In this document: piece by piece, positions 1 through 5,386 of the stretch | Position numbering within the stretch: the stretch's first letter is position 1 | How the letters are laid out: each line of letters starts with the position of its first letter | Assembly: GCA_031274045.1 (NCBI GenBank) | Contig: JAISQS010000457.1 | Coordinates: 1-5,386, forward strand | DNA: 5,386 bases | From: Planctomycetaceae bacterium | GTDB lineage: Bacteria > Planctomycetota > Planctomycetia > Pirellulales > Thermoguttaceae | Reading direction: 5' to 3' | Program-made: the position numbers and the translations under genes | The notes under the pieces: model-generated | What the model saw: only the letters and a program-made list of their open reading frames with translations | Told to the model about the DNA's origin: nothing | The model's database searches: none

Positions 1-3
1 TTT

Positions 4-3000
4 TTATCCGCCTAGTAGTGATGCGGCGTATTGTGGGAGTTGGTTTGCGATGCTTAGGGTTCTGGCACCGGCTTGTACTAGGATTTGTGCTCTTGTTAAT
101 CTTGAGCTTTCTTCGGCGAAATCTGTATTTGAGATTTGTGATTCTGCGGTTGTGATTTGGACTAGGTTATCTTGCAAGGTTGCGATATTCGGTTCTAGTG
201 TGCTTTTTTGTACTGCGCCTAAACGACCGCGCATGGCGGATATTGCCAAAATTGCTTCGTTGACGATTCTGTCTGCTAATTTTGTATTTGTTGTCAAGTC
301 GGCATTGTTACCGCTTCTCAATTGATATAATTTTCCTGATGCGCCGCCTAGTTTTGTTGTCATTACGCTTTGTATGCCGAGTCTTATTTGCTGGTTTGTT
401 ACAACATCAGGTCCGACTTGGAACAACGCGCCGCCGCCTGTTATTACAAAAAATACCGAGTCGCCAGCCAACACATTTTCACCCAACACCATCTCCAACT
501 TCAGAATCGAAGTGTCAACCATGATCTTGCGACCGTCGCCTTTCATTTTCACTCCGTTTGCTGTTGCGACAACATCCGTTCCAAACGTATAATCTGCCGC
601 GTTGCCGTTCACATCCTCTAACTCAAATACGCCCGTCAAAGCGCGAACAGATACTCTTTGAGATGAACCTTCATCAATCGATTCAAAAATTAATCTGTGC
701 GGGTCTGAATCTGTTGCCCCTAAAATTCTAGCACCGCCGCGATAGCCCGCATCATAAATCCCATCGCGCAAAACCAAATAATCATCCTCCAAAGTCACCA
801 CTCCGCTGCCATCGCCAATCTGCTCAATCCAAAATAAATCTTTCGTCGCATCACTCATCGAAATAACTCCCGCAACCTCATTCGCCGTCGTGTTATCATG
901 TACATACACAATTATCTCATGCCCCGTCTCATCATACTCCGCCCACATCGGCTCGTTGGTATCCGTCAAACGAATATACCGAAACCCAACTCCCTCATTC
1001 GACGCACCGGATATCTTTGAATGAACAACAAACGACGCGTTGATTCCATTGACCGCGACAACATTACCTATCGGATAACCGGCAACAAGCTCCTCTCCAT
1101 ACGAGTAAAATTGGATCGGATGATAAATCACATTATCGCAATCGTCCACCTCCAATGTCGGTTGCAAAATACCTTTGCCAAAATCATCCTCACAATCTTG
1201 CGCGACAACAATTTCACCACACTCATCAATCGTCCAAGTCCGATTTAAGTTATCAACCCCCAACGGCTTAACCAAACTCACACTTATCCCGCGCGTCTGC
1301 TCCGCCGTCAACAAATTCATAAACTCAACCAAATCCCGCGCCGTCGTTATCGAATTACCATAAGCATCCGTCGCAAGATGAACCACCATGTAACCAATAT
1401 CATCATACGGTTCACCAAGCGGCATCGTGACCATATTCATGTCAAAAGCACTCTTTCCGTCCGCGCCGGTTTTTTGGCGTATATTATCGTTGCGCATATC
1501 AAGTGTGCCCGTTCCCGCCAATGCAGCATCGCCAATCGCCTCCGCATGAAATAATTTATTGACAAGCGCATCCGAATTGATCGTATCAACTGCGGCATTG
1601 CCCGTTATATCAGAATCATCACCGCCAAGATAAACTTCAAGCAGACCGTTCTTACCGCCGGTGTTGCCGGTATTGCCGATTTCAACCGAATTGCTATTTG
1701 CAAAAACATTGCCGAACGTCGCAATCCCGGGTCCGCTCATACCCGCATCCGTATTCCAACTGTAATCGTATTCTGCTCTAAATAATCCGGTTGCGTTGAT
1801 TGCCGCGACCGCTTCCGAAAGCGTAACGCCGCCGTTTAGAACATCTGACGCGCTGCTATTGACGGAAATAATTAACCGCTTCTTCTCGTCATCGTAACGG
1901 ACTTTCACCTTCTCCGTCTGATTCACATCAAGCTCCGCAATTATTGAAACGTTATTTAATTCTTCGCCGCCTTTGACACCGTACAAAATAAATTTGCCCG
2001 TCTCCAATGCAGTCCCTGTTGTCGCGTCGTCATTGATACTGCAATAAGCCATCGCTGTTGATGGACCTTCGATATAACGTGTGTAATTATCAGCCGCCGT
2101 GTAGTTGTTATTGAGTCGAATCATTCGTATTGCCATGTTGTCATAAGCGTCACCGGCTTGATTCGCTTTGACCGAGAATGTCGCATACGGATTCTGTGCA
2201 AGAAGCGCAGCAACCGGATAGCCGTCATAGTTCTTTATTGTCGATTGCTCAAATGAAATTCCAAGATCAGAATTTGCGCCGTCTGTCACAAATAAAATAT
2301 CCGGTGAATTTTTTAGTCCTAGAAATTGTAGACTCGTTTCAAGATTCGGATCGCCGTAATACGCGGCTTCGTCGAAGAGAGTCACCTTGCCGTTTCCGGT
2401 CTGTCCGTATGGAATCGCCGCTTCAAACATTGAGCCGAGCCGCGCGTCACAATTTATAAACGCCGCCAACTCCGCCGCCGTCACGTCCGTTTCCCAACCA
2501 TAATTTCCGCCGGTCAAAACATTCGTATAAACTTTTACATCAACACCAGCATCAAGAAGCGAGTCAAAAATTACACCGGTTCCGCTGTTGGAAGCGTTGA
2601 CGATAAAATTCGCCGCGATAGCTTTATTTTGGGGATCGTTGAACGCATTAACAATTTCGTTTACCGCTACGTTTTCCTTGATTCCGATTATCAACGCCTG
2701 ATGATCCGTTCCGACATCACCGGCAACACGTCCGGTATAAATGTAACCGCTGTTCGTTGCCGCCGTCATACCTCCCAATGTCCCGCCGGCGAGTCCGTTC
2801 GCAACCGGAACACTCAACGGCACAGACTTGCCGTCTAGTTCTCCGGCTCCTTGTAATTCGTATGACATTGTGAAGATTCCGGTATCTTCGATTGCTTTTT
2901 TGATGGTGCCGTAGCTTGCGTTTAGCGATGGAGTGGTTGTGTCGTCTAGCCAACCTCTCACGTGTAAGACTTTTGCTTGTTCGTCAAAAACCGCCGTCGC

Positions 3001-4563
3001 TTCACCGGGTTGGTAATTTGTGTCGTGTTCAAAAGAGATTTTTATGTCATTGTATTTTTCGCCGGATTCGCGGGCAACAATCCGCCCGACAACATCGTAA
3101 GTAACACCGTTTGCGGAGTACGCGGCTGCGGCTGTAATTGTTGCGGCGGAGTATTGCGGAGAATCGACATAATCAAGCGTGACATTTGACGCGGCAGTTG
3201 CAGGCAATTTGACAAAAACAACATCGGTGTTCTCGTATTTCATGCCGGGAATTGTAGAAATTATGTCAAGCGCATTATTTGTTCTGGCATCCGATACCGT
3301 GACAAAACCTGATTCGTCTCCATTCAAACTGCCTGAAATATATTTGAATCCGCTGATCGCGTTTATGGCGTTTTGAATTTCGGCGGCAGTTGGATTATTT
3401 ACGCCGTCGTAGAGAATTTGTAAAGCACCGTTTGCTTTGTTGTAATTTACGGCAACTTTACCGCCGCCCGTAATTGACGCGGCGTTGGTTTTAACGTACT
3501 CAACACGCCGGATCTGTTGATTATTTTTCGTTTCAATAATTAACGGAGCCGGACTTGGAGTAGTGACATTCGTTGGGATGGAGTAGGTGTAAACTCCGTT
3601 ATAGGATTCGTCAAAATTGAAAACGGACGGTGCTTTTTGTTCTTCCATTTTCAATTTGAAATCAATAATGCCCGGATTTATTCCGTCTGATTCTGTGATG
3701 GAGTATGTTGTTTCAGTCGTGTTTCCGGCGGAGAATTTTACGGTGTAATTTCCTGCGGCACTCCCCGCGACCAACGCCCGCAAGTTAAGATCATTATCAA
3801 ATCCTGCACTCGTCAACATAATTTGTCCGTGCGTTGCTTCGTTACCGACAATCGCTCTTACGCCGGTTGAGTCGGAGATGAGATTCACCGCAGTTGCAAT
3901 ATCGGTAACGCTTGAGCCTGCTGCAAATTTTAAGTAATCCGAACCGGCATTACCCGCAATTTCAAGAACGGTCTCGTAATTTATGCCTGTTTTGTTATAG
4001 AACAATTGAGCGCGTGTCGCGTTGGCGAGGATGTCTATATTAACGTCGAGTTGTGATAGTGAATTGAAAGTTGCCTGAAAAATTTTCAGGTCTACGACAG
4101 CGTTTCTGTCTACACCGCGAGTATCAAAATCCATTGAGCCGTCGAGAATCTGTTTGCCGAGATAGTTAGTGGTTTTAGCGATTCTATCAATTGAGTCGAT
4201 TGTAGCGTCGATTTGGAGTTGGTTTGCTTTGATTTGTTCGGCGGACATTGTGCCTGTGCTTGCGCCTTCGTTGACGAGACCTTTAAGGTCGTTGAGCAAA
4301 CTATTTATTTGACCGAGAGACGAATCGGCAACAGACACAAGGCTGTTTGCGCGTTGTGTGTTTGAGATTGCTTTTGAAGTCGCGGTCATATCGCTCTTCA
4401 TCAATTCGCTGGCAATCAATCCTGCCGGATCGTCCTTGCCTGAATTGATACGCAATCCTGTACTCAGTCTGGTTAAAATATCACCCAATTCAGCCATATT
4501 ATTTCTGAGCTGATTACGTGCAACTAGCGACTGAACATTGGTCTGAACGTACAGTCCGGTCAT
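4..4563 (-). CDS. fliC: Giant flagellin (flagellar filament subunit), planctomycete type, 1,519 aa
   Basis: The product is the filament-building flagellin, exported unfolded through the flagellar type III apparatus and polymerised at the tip of the external filament. Residues 1-165 form the D0/D1 N-terminal helices, with LTRLSTGLRINSGKDDPAGL at 30-49 and ANQLQIDATIDSI at 113-125. Residues 1381-1519 form the C-terminal D1/D0 block: FQVGPDVV at 1381, AMRGRLGAVQ near 1455, DFAEESSRLTRAQIL from 1481, ending in ASLLGG. Between them lies an insert of about 1,220 residues, whereas typical flagellins total 270-600. A Flagellin_IN-like element (SSVTDIATAVNLISDSTGV) sits at 217-235, and degenerate modules follow. 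There is no signal peptide, as expected for this export route. The frame stays open 27 codons further upstream, but I start at 4563: MTGLYVQTNV matches flagellin N-termini, AAAGGA lies 10 nt upstream, and the extension covers a leader hairpin. Five cysteines (705, 841, 1115, 1124, 1142) are unusual for a flagellin. FlgL is less likely given the C-terminal LTRAQILVQAG form. Family call is near certain; the symbol is generic. Confidence 0.96.
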   Translation of the reverse strand: MTGLYVQTNVQSLVARNQLRNNMAELGDILTRLSTGLRINSGKDDPAGLIASELMKSDMTATSKAISNTQRANSLVSVADSSLGQINSLLNDLKGLVNEGASTGTMSAEQIKANQLQIDATIDSIDRIAKTTNYLGKQILDGSMDFDTRGVDRNAVVDLKIFQATFNSLSQLDVNIDILANATRAQLFYNKTGINYETVLEIAGNAGSDYLKFAAGSSVTDIATAVNLISDSTGVRAIVGNEATHGQIMLTSAGFDNDLNLRALVAGSAAGNYTVKFSAGNTTETTYSITESDGINPGIIDFKLKMEEQKAPSVFNFDESYNGVYTYSIPTNVTTPSPAPLIIETKNNQQIRRVEYVKTNAASITGGGKVAVNYNKANGALQILYDGVNNPTAAEIQNAINAISGFKYISGSLNGDESGFVTVSDARTNNALDIISTIPGMKYENTDVVFVKLPATAASNVTLDYVDSPQYSAATITAAAAYSANGVTYDVVGRIVARESGEKYNDIKISFEHDTNYQPGEATAVFDEQAKVLHVRGWLDDTTTPSLNASYGTIKKAIEDTGIFTMSYELQGAGELDGKSVPLSVPVANGLAGGTLGGMTAATNSGYIYTGRVAGDVGTDHQALIIGIKENVAVNEIVNAFNDPQNKAIAANFIVNASNSGTGVIFDSLLDAGVDVKVYTNVLTGGNYGWETDVTAAELAAFINCDARLGSMFEAAIPYGQTGNGKVTLFDEAAYYGDPNLETSLQFLGLKNSPDILFVTDGANSDLGISFEQSTIKNYDGYPVAALLAQNPYATFSVKANQAGDAYDNMAIRMIRLNNNYTAADNYTRYIEGPSTAMAYCSINDDATTGTALETGKFILYGVKGGEELNNVSIIAELDVNQTEKVKVRYDDEKKRLIISVNSSASDVLNGGVTLSEAVAAINATGLFRAEYDYSWNTDAGMSGPGIATFGNVFANSNSVEIGNTGNTGGKNGLLEVYLGGDDSDITGNAAVDTINSDALVNKLFHAEAIGDAALAGTGTLDMRNDNIRQKTGADGKSAFDMNMVTMPLGEPYDDIGYMVVHLATDAYGNSITTARDLVEFMNLLTAEQTRGISVSLVKPLGVDNLNRTWTIDECGEIVVAQDCEDDFGKGILQPTLEVDDCDNVIYHPIQFYSYGEELVAGYPIGNVVAVNGINASFVVHSKISGASNEGVGFRYIRLTDTNEPMWAEYDETGHEIIVYVHDNTTANEVAGVISMSDATKDLFWIEQIGDGSGVVTLEDDYLVLRDGIYDAGYRGGARILGATDSDPHRLIFESIDEGSSQRVSVRALTGVFELEDVNGNAADYTFGTDVVATANGVKMKGDGRKIMVDTSILKLEMVLGENVLAGDSVFFVITGGGALFQVGPDVVTNQQIRLGIQSVMTTKLGGASGKLYQLRSGNNADLTTNTKLADRIVNEAILAISAMRGRLGAVQKSTLEPNIATLQDNLVQITTAESQISNTDFAEESSRLTRAQILVQAGARTLSIANQLPQYAASLLGG
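796..1005 (-). repeat. Degenerate flagellin variable-region module C (residues 1187-1256)
   Basis: This is the weakest of the three modules. It begins SNEGVGFRYIRLTD, has AEYDETGHEIIVYV in the hairpin position, a helix-like SMSDATKDLFWIEQ, and ends GDGSGVVT. The spacing of the D/E turn, the hydrophobic strand and the closing GxG agrees with modules A and B, but the AI..TG.F helix signature is degraded. About 80 percent of codons in 781-1020 end in G or T. Confidence 0.4.
1729..1965 (-). repeat. Degenerate flagellin variable-region module B (residues 867-945)
   Basis: The module starts GEELNNVSIIAE, has VRYDDEKKRLIISV in the position of AVFDEQAKVLHV in module A, then SEAVAAINATGLFRAEYDY against KKAIEDTGIFTMSYEL, and closes with a Gly/Asp-rich turn (NTDAG). 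This is the best match to module A in the protein. Its codons lean towards G/T endings (13 of 20 in 1861-1920), so any duplication of A and B would be old or would have passed through different backgrounds. Confidence 0.55.
2824..3063 (-). repeat. Degenerate flagellin variable-region module A (residues 501-580)
   Basis: This internal protein module begins GEKYNDIKISFE, continues with AVFDEQAKVLHV, then KKAIEDTGIFTMSYEL, and ends near GELDG. The order is a G..YN.I.I strand, a (V/Y)(F/Y)DE..K.L.V hairpin, an amphipathic helix with an AI..TG.F signature, and a closing strand. The same order recurs at residues 867-945 and, more weakly, at 1187-1256. Module A also stands out in codon choice: about 60 of 80 codons in 2821-3060 end in A or C, unlike the DNA on its downstream side. 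The alignment was made by eye, and the structural reading is inferred. Confidence 0.55.
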
Positions 4564-4573
4564 TAGAATACAA

Positions 4574-4579
4574 TCCTTT
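4574..4579 (-). promoter_or_regulatory. Ribosome binding site of the giant flagellin
   Basis: On the minus strand AAAGGA lies 10 nt before the ATG at 4563. It decides the start: the upstream in-frame ATG at 4644 lacks comparable support, and the protein family begins at the 4563 methionine. The motif includes AAGGA, which also fits the core ANGGA recognised by CsrA/RsmA, so translation could be blocked by a protein bound here. Confidence 0.75.
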
Positions 4580-4593
4580 GTAAAATTGGTTAT

Positions 4594-4630
4594 GCCCACG
4601 CCAAATCCGGCGTAGGCGGTAGGCTCCGCC
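4594..4630 (-). promoter_or_regulatory. Structured 5' leader of the flagellin mRNA: GGA-loop hairpin with an alternative upstream pairing
   Basis: In the transcript, GCCUACGCC (4617-4609) pairs with GGCGUGGGC (4602-4594) to give a 9-bp stem with one G-U wobble and the six-base loop GGAUUU. A second, mutually exclusive 5-bp stem, GGCGG (4630-4626) with CCGCC (4619-4615), shares three bases with the first. The loop GGA is 32 nt upstream of the GGA in the Shine-Dalgarno. A GGA hairpin loop plus a GGA overlapping the ribosome site is the layout of CsrA-controlled flagellin leaders such as hag of Bacillus subtilis. The base pairing is seen directly; CsrA control is inferred. Confidence 0.55.
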
Positions 4631-4666
4631 ATCTCAACAAACACAACCCAGTTGCAAGTTCTCTAT

Positions 4667-4697
4667 TTATTCGGGGGAATAATTAACAGGAAATTTA
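4667..4697 (-). promoter_or_regulatory. Candidate sigma-28 (FliA)-like promoter of the flagellin gene
   Basis: On the minus strand TAAATTTC (4697-4690) resembles the -35 TAAAGTTT at 6 of 8 positions. CCCCGAATAA (4676-4667) resembles the -10 GCCGATAA but needs a one-base adjustment, and the spacer is 2-3 nt longer than the usual 11. Flagellins are commonly sigma-28 genes, and this placement would give a leader of roughly 95-100 nt that includes the hairpin at 4594-4630. I found no well-spaced sigma-54 pair (TGGC...TTGC) here. Confidence 0.3.
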
Positions 4698-4709
4698 GGA
4701 AAAGGTAAT

Positions 4710-4967
4710 ATATACTTTTTATACTTGAAAATTCCCATTCGTAATCACCATTGCCGCAATTTTGTTACCGATATTGATTCCCGACTAACTCACGCTTTAC
4801 CAATTCGCGATGTACGCCCAACTTCACTTACCTTAATAACTATGCGACAAGCAGTGTTGGCTACCTTATGTTGCGGCGAATTTTTTTACGCCCCAACGGG
4901 GCAACAAGCCCATAGCACAGGGCAACGCCCTGTGAAAAATCGCCCCCAATAACTCTCGCCCTGAAAG
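4710..4967. repeat. Intergenic palindrome-bearing repeat, copy 1
   Basis: Matches copy 2 (5055-5295) from a left block at 4710-4738 (28 of 29 bases equal to 5055-5083) through a diverged middle to a near-identical right core at 4871-4942 (71 of 72 equal to 5201-5272). The right-hand tail, AATAACTCTC(G/A)CCCTGAAAG, is shared too. The offset falls from 345 to 330 and then 328, so indels separate the copies. A short GAAAAG match at 4699-4704 may mark an older left edge. The core carries two GC-rich palindromes. This resembles REP/BIME-type dispersed elements, and I recall similar sequence as common in planctomycete and other intergenic DNA. No encoded protein is supported. Confidence 0.85.
4890..4934. 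repeat. Paired palindromes with AAC loops in repeat copy 1
   Basis: Two perfect hairpins lie 13 bases apart. GCCCC-AAC-GGGGC is at 4890-4902, and CACAGGGC-AAC-GCCCTGTG is at 4916-4934. Both have the same trinucleotide loop, AAC (GTT on the other strand). Neither has a T-tract following it in either transcription direction, so they are poor candidates for intrinsic terminators; they look like the structural core of a REP-like element. Confidence 0.85.
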
Positions 4968-5054
4968 ATCGCGGGCGGGACTCCTTGTTACACCGCACAA
5001 GTTTTTTTGAGAATACGGAACAAACGAAAAATACAAAGTAAACGAAAAGAGTTG
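4968..5054. other. AT-rich spacer between the two repeat copies
   Basis: These 87 bp join the repeats and hold no gene I can support. A 9-base direct repeat AAACGAAAA occurs at 5022-5030 and 5040-5048. GGGCG at 4973-4977 can pair with CGCCC at 4957-4961 in the tail of copy 1 across an 11-base loop. This looks like a decayed form of the compact CCCT-GAA-AGGG hairpin of copy 2, interrupted by about five extra bases. Confidence 0.5.
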
Positions 5055-5295
5055 ATATACTTTTTACACTTGAAAATTCCCATCACAATCGCAATCAAAA
5101 TGATATTGTTACCAGCAGTGAGTCTTTGCCAATTCGTAACTGGTGCCCAACTTCCACTTACCTTAATAACTATTCGACAAACGGAGTTGGTTGTCTTACG
5201 TTGCGGCGAATTTTTTTACGCCCCAACGGGGCAAAAAGCCCATAGCACAGGGCAACGCCCTGTGAAAAATCGTTCAATAACTCTCACCCTGAAAG
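5055..5295. repeat. Intergenic palindrome-bearing repeat, copy 2
   Basis: This is the second copy of the element at 4710-4967, in direct orientation. It is about 17 bp shorter, because the middle section (5084-5156) has lost material and changed, while the right core (5201-5272) is almost unchanged. The uneven divergence, with ends conserved and middle variable, suggests that the palindromic core is the maintained or most recently spread part. The plus-strand reading frame stays open through the copy to the window end, but comparison with copy 1 argues against coding. Confidence 0.85.
5220..5264. repeat. Paired palindromes with AAC loops in repeat copy 2
   Basis: Identical hairpins to those of copy 1: GCCCC-AAC-GGGGC at 5220-5232 and CACAGGGC-AAC-GCCCTGTG at 5246-5264. 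The linker between them differs from copy 1 at one base (5235 A versus 4905 C). As in copy 1, no T-tract follows. Confidence 0.85.
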
Positions 5296-5297
5296 GG
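5287..5297. repeat. Third small palindrome at the right end of repeat copy 2
   Basis: CCCT-GAA-AGGG forms a 4-bp stem with a three-base loop at the right boundary of the repeat. In copy 1 the same CCCTGAAAG is followed by five extra bases before GGGC, which breaks the compact hairpin. This suggests the full element has three palindromes and that copy 2 keeps the more complete right end. Confidence 0.5.
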
Positions 5298-5386
5298 CAA
5301 AAGCCAAAAAGGGGCGGAAAAAAACTTCGGTTCACCAACACGCCAAAACCTCATTTCCTCCTAATTTTTCAAACAAAACAACCGTT
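5296..5386. other. Right-edge intergenic sequence, no gene recognised
   Basis: A-rich DNA to the window edge. A strong Shine-Dalgarno-like AGGAGG lies on the minus strand at 5362-5357, but the nearest ATG (5354) is only 2 nt away and leads to a 25-codon frame ending inside the repeat. I therefore do not call a gene. A plus-strand gene entering from the repeat is also unsupported. Confidence 0.4.

Noticed and set aside
50..3376. Numerous plus-strand frames antisense to the flagellin, and minor minus-strand frames at 2717-2953 and 3042-3224
   Set aside because: They overlap a strongly supported gene, lack recognisable domains or ribosome sites, and are explained by the biased third codon positions of the flagellin.
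4564..4644. Extended flagellin start at 4644, adding 27 residues
   Set aside because: The added residues have no flagellin-like sequence, the AAAGGA site and N-terminal motif support 4563, and the extension would translate the leader hairpin.
4640..4680. Sigma-54 promoter around TTGCA in the flagellin upstream region
   Set aside because: The minus-strand TTGCA near 4655 has no GG twelve bases before its GC, so the -24 element is missing.
4890..4940. Palindromes as intrinsic transcription terminators
   Set aside because: Neither hairpin is followed by a T-tract on either strand. The A-run after CACAGGGC...GCCCTGTG and the T-run before GCCCC...GGGGC lie on the wrong sides.
4725..4952. Plus-strand 75-residue frame in repeat copy 1 (TTG start)
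   Set aside because: It lies wholly inside the non-coding repeat. All seven codon differences from copy 2 in the conserved right part change the amino acid, and an indel shifts the frame upstream, so there is no sign of selection on a protein. Peptides such as APTGQxAHSTGQRPVKNR are the expected read-through of this palindromic element.
5216..5354. Minus-strand small frames near AGGAGG at 5362-5357, including a 42-codon frame from GTG 5341 into the repeat
   Set aside because: The spacing from AGGAGG is wrong for both the ATG at 5354 (2 nt) and the GTG at 5341 (15 nt). The encoded peptide (FFTGRCPVLWAFCPVGA) is simply the repeat palindromes read in frame.
4965..5386. Plus-strand frame open from 4965 through repeat copy 2 to the window edge, with possible starts at 5007, 5052, 5070 and 5100
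   Set aside because: Same argument as for copy 1: it follows the repeat, has no clear ribosome site, and its relation to copy 1 is nonsynonymous and frame-shifted. An open frame continuing past 5386 cannot be fully excluded.
1..5386. Window length equals that of phage phiX174
   Set aside because: Coincidence: the content is a flagellin gene and intergenic repeats, with no phage capsid, replication or lysis genes.

Overview
The window is dominated by one very large flagellin gene on the minus strand (4563 down to 4), followed upstream by about 820 bp of non-coding DNA that carries the flagellin leader, a possible promoter and two near-tandem copies of a palindrome-bearing intergenic repeat. 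Both ends of the flagellin are close to the form I associate with Planctomycetes (TRLSTGLRINSGKDDPAGLI and LLNDLKGLVNEG near the N-terminus; FQVGPDVVTNQQ, LYQLRSG, RGRLGAVQKSTL and LTRAQILVQAG near the C-terminus). A planctomycete, or a relative with planctomycete-type flagella, is therefore the best guess. The GC content looks moderate, well below the high-GC marine and soil planctomycetes. The taxonomic call rests on remembered family patterns, not on a search.

Layout. 4-4563 (-): flagellin, 1,519 residues from the chosen ATG. It has a conserved N-terminal D0/D1 block of about 165 residues, a variable region of about 1,220 residues, and a conserved C-terminal block of about 130 residues. 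The variable region contains degenerate repeated modules, a cluster of cysteines, and sharp changes in third-codon-position usage. 4564-4698: leader and probable promoter. The leader holds a strong 9-bp hairpin with GGA in its loop and an AAAGGA Shine-Dalgarno, an arrangement resembling CsrA-controlled flagellin leaders. A weak sigma-28-like promoter lies farther up. 4710-4967 and 5055-5295: two diverged copies of an intergenic repeat, each with nested GC-rich palindromes with AAC loops. 4968-5054 and 5296-5386: short spacers with no recognisable gene.

The biology points to one job: making a giant flagellar filament subunit, probably under flagellar sigma-factor and post-transcriptional control. 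No other flagellar gene (fliW, csrA, fliD, fliS), RNA gene, CRISPR array or transposase is visible. The gene stops three bases from the window edge, so its terminator and downstream neighbour cannot be seen.
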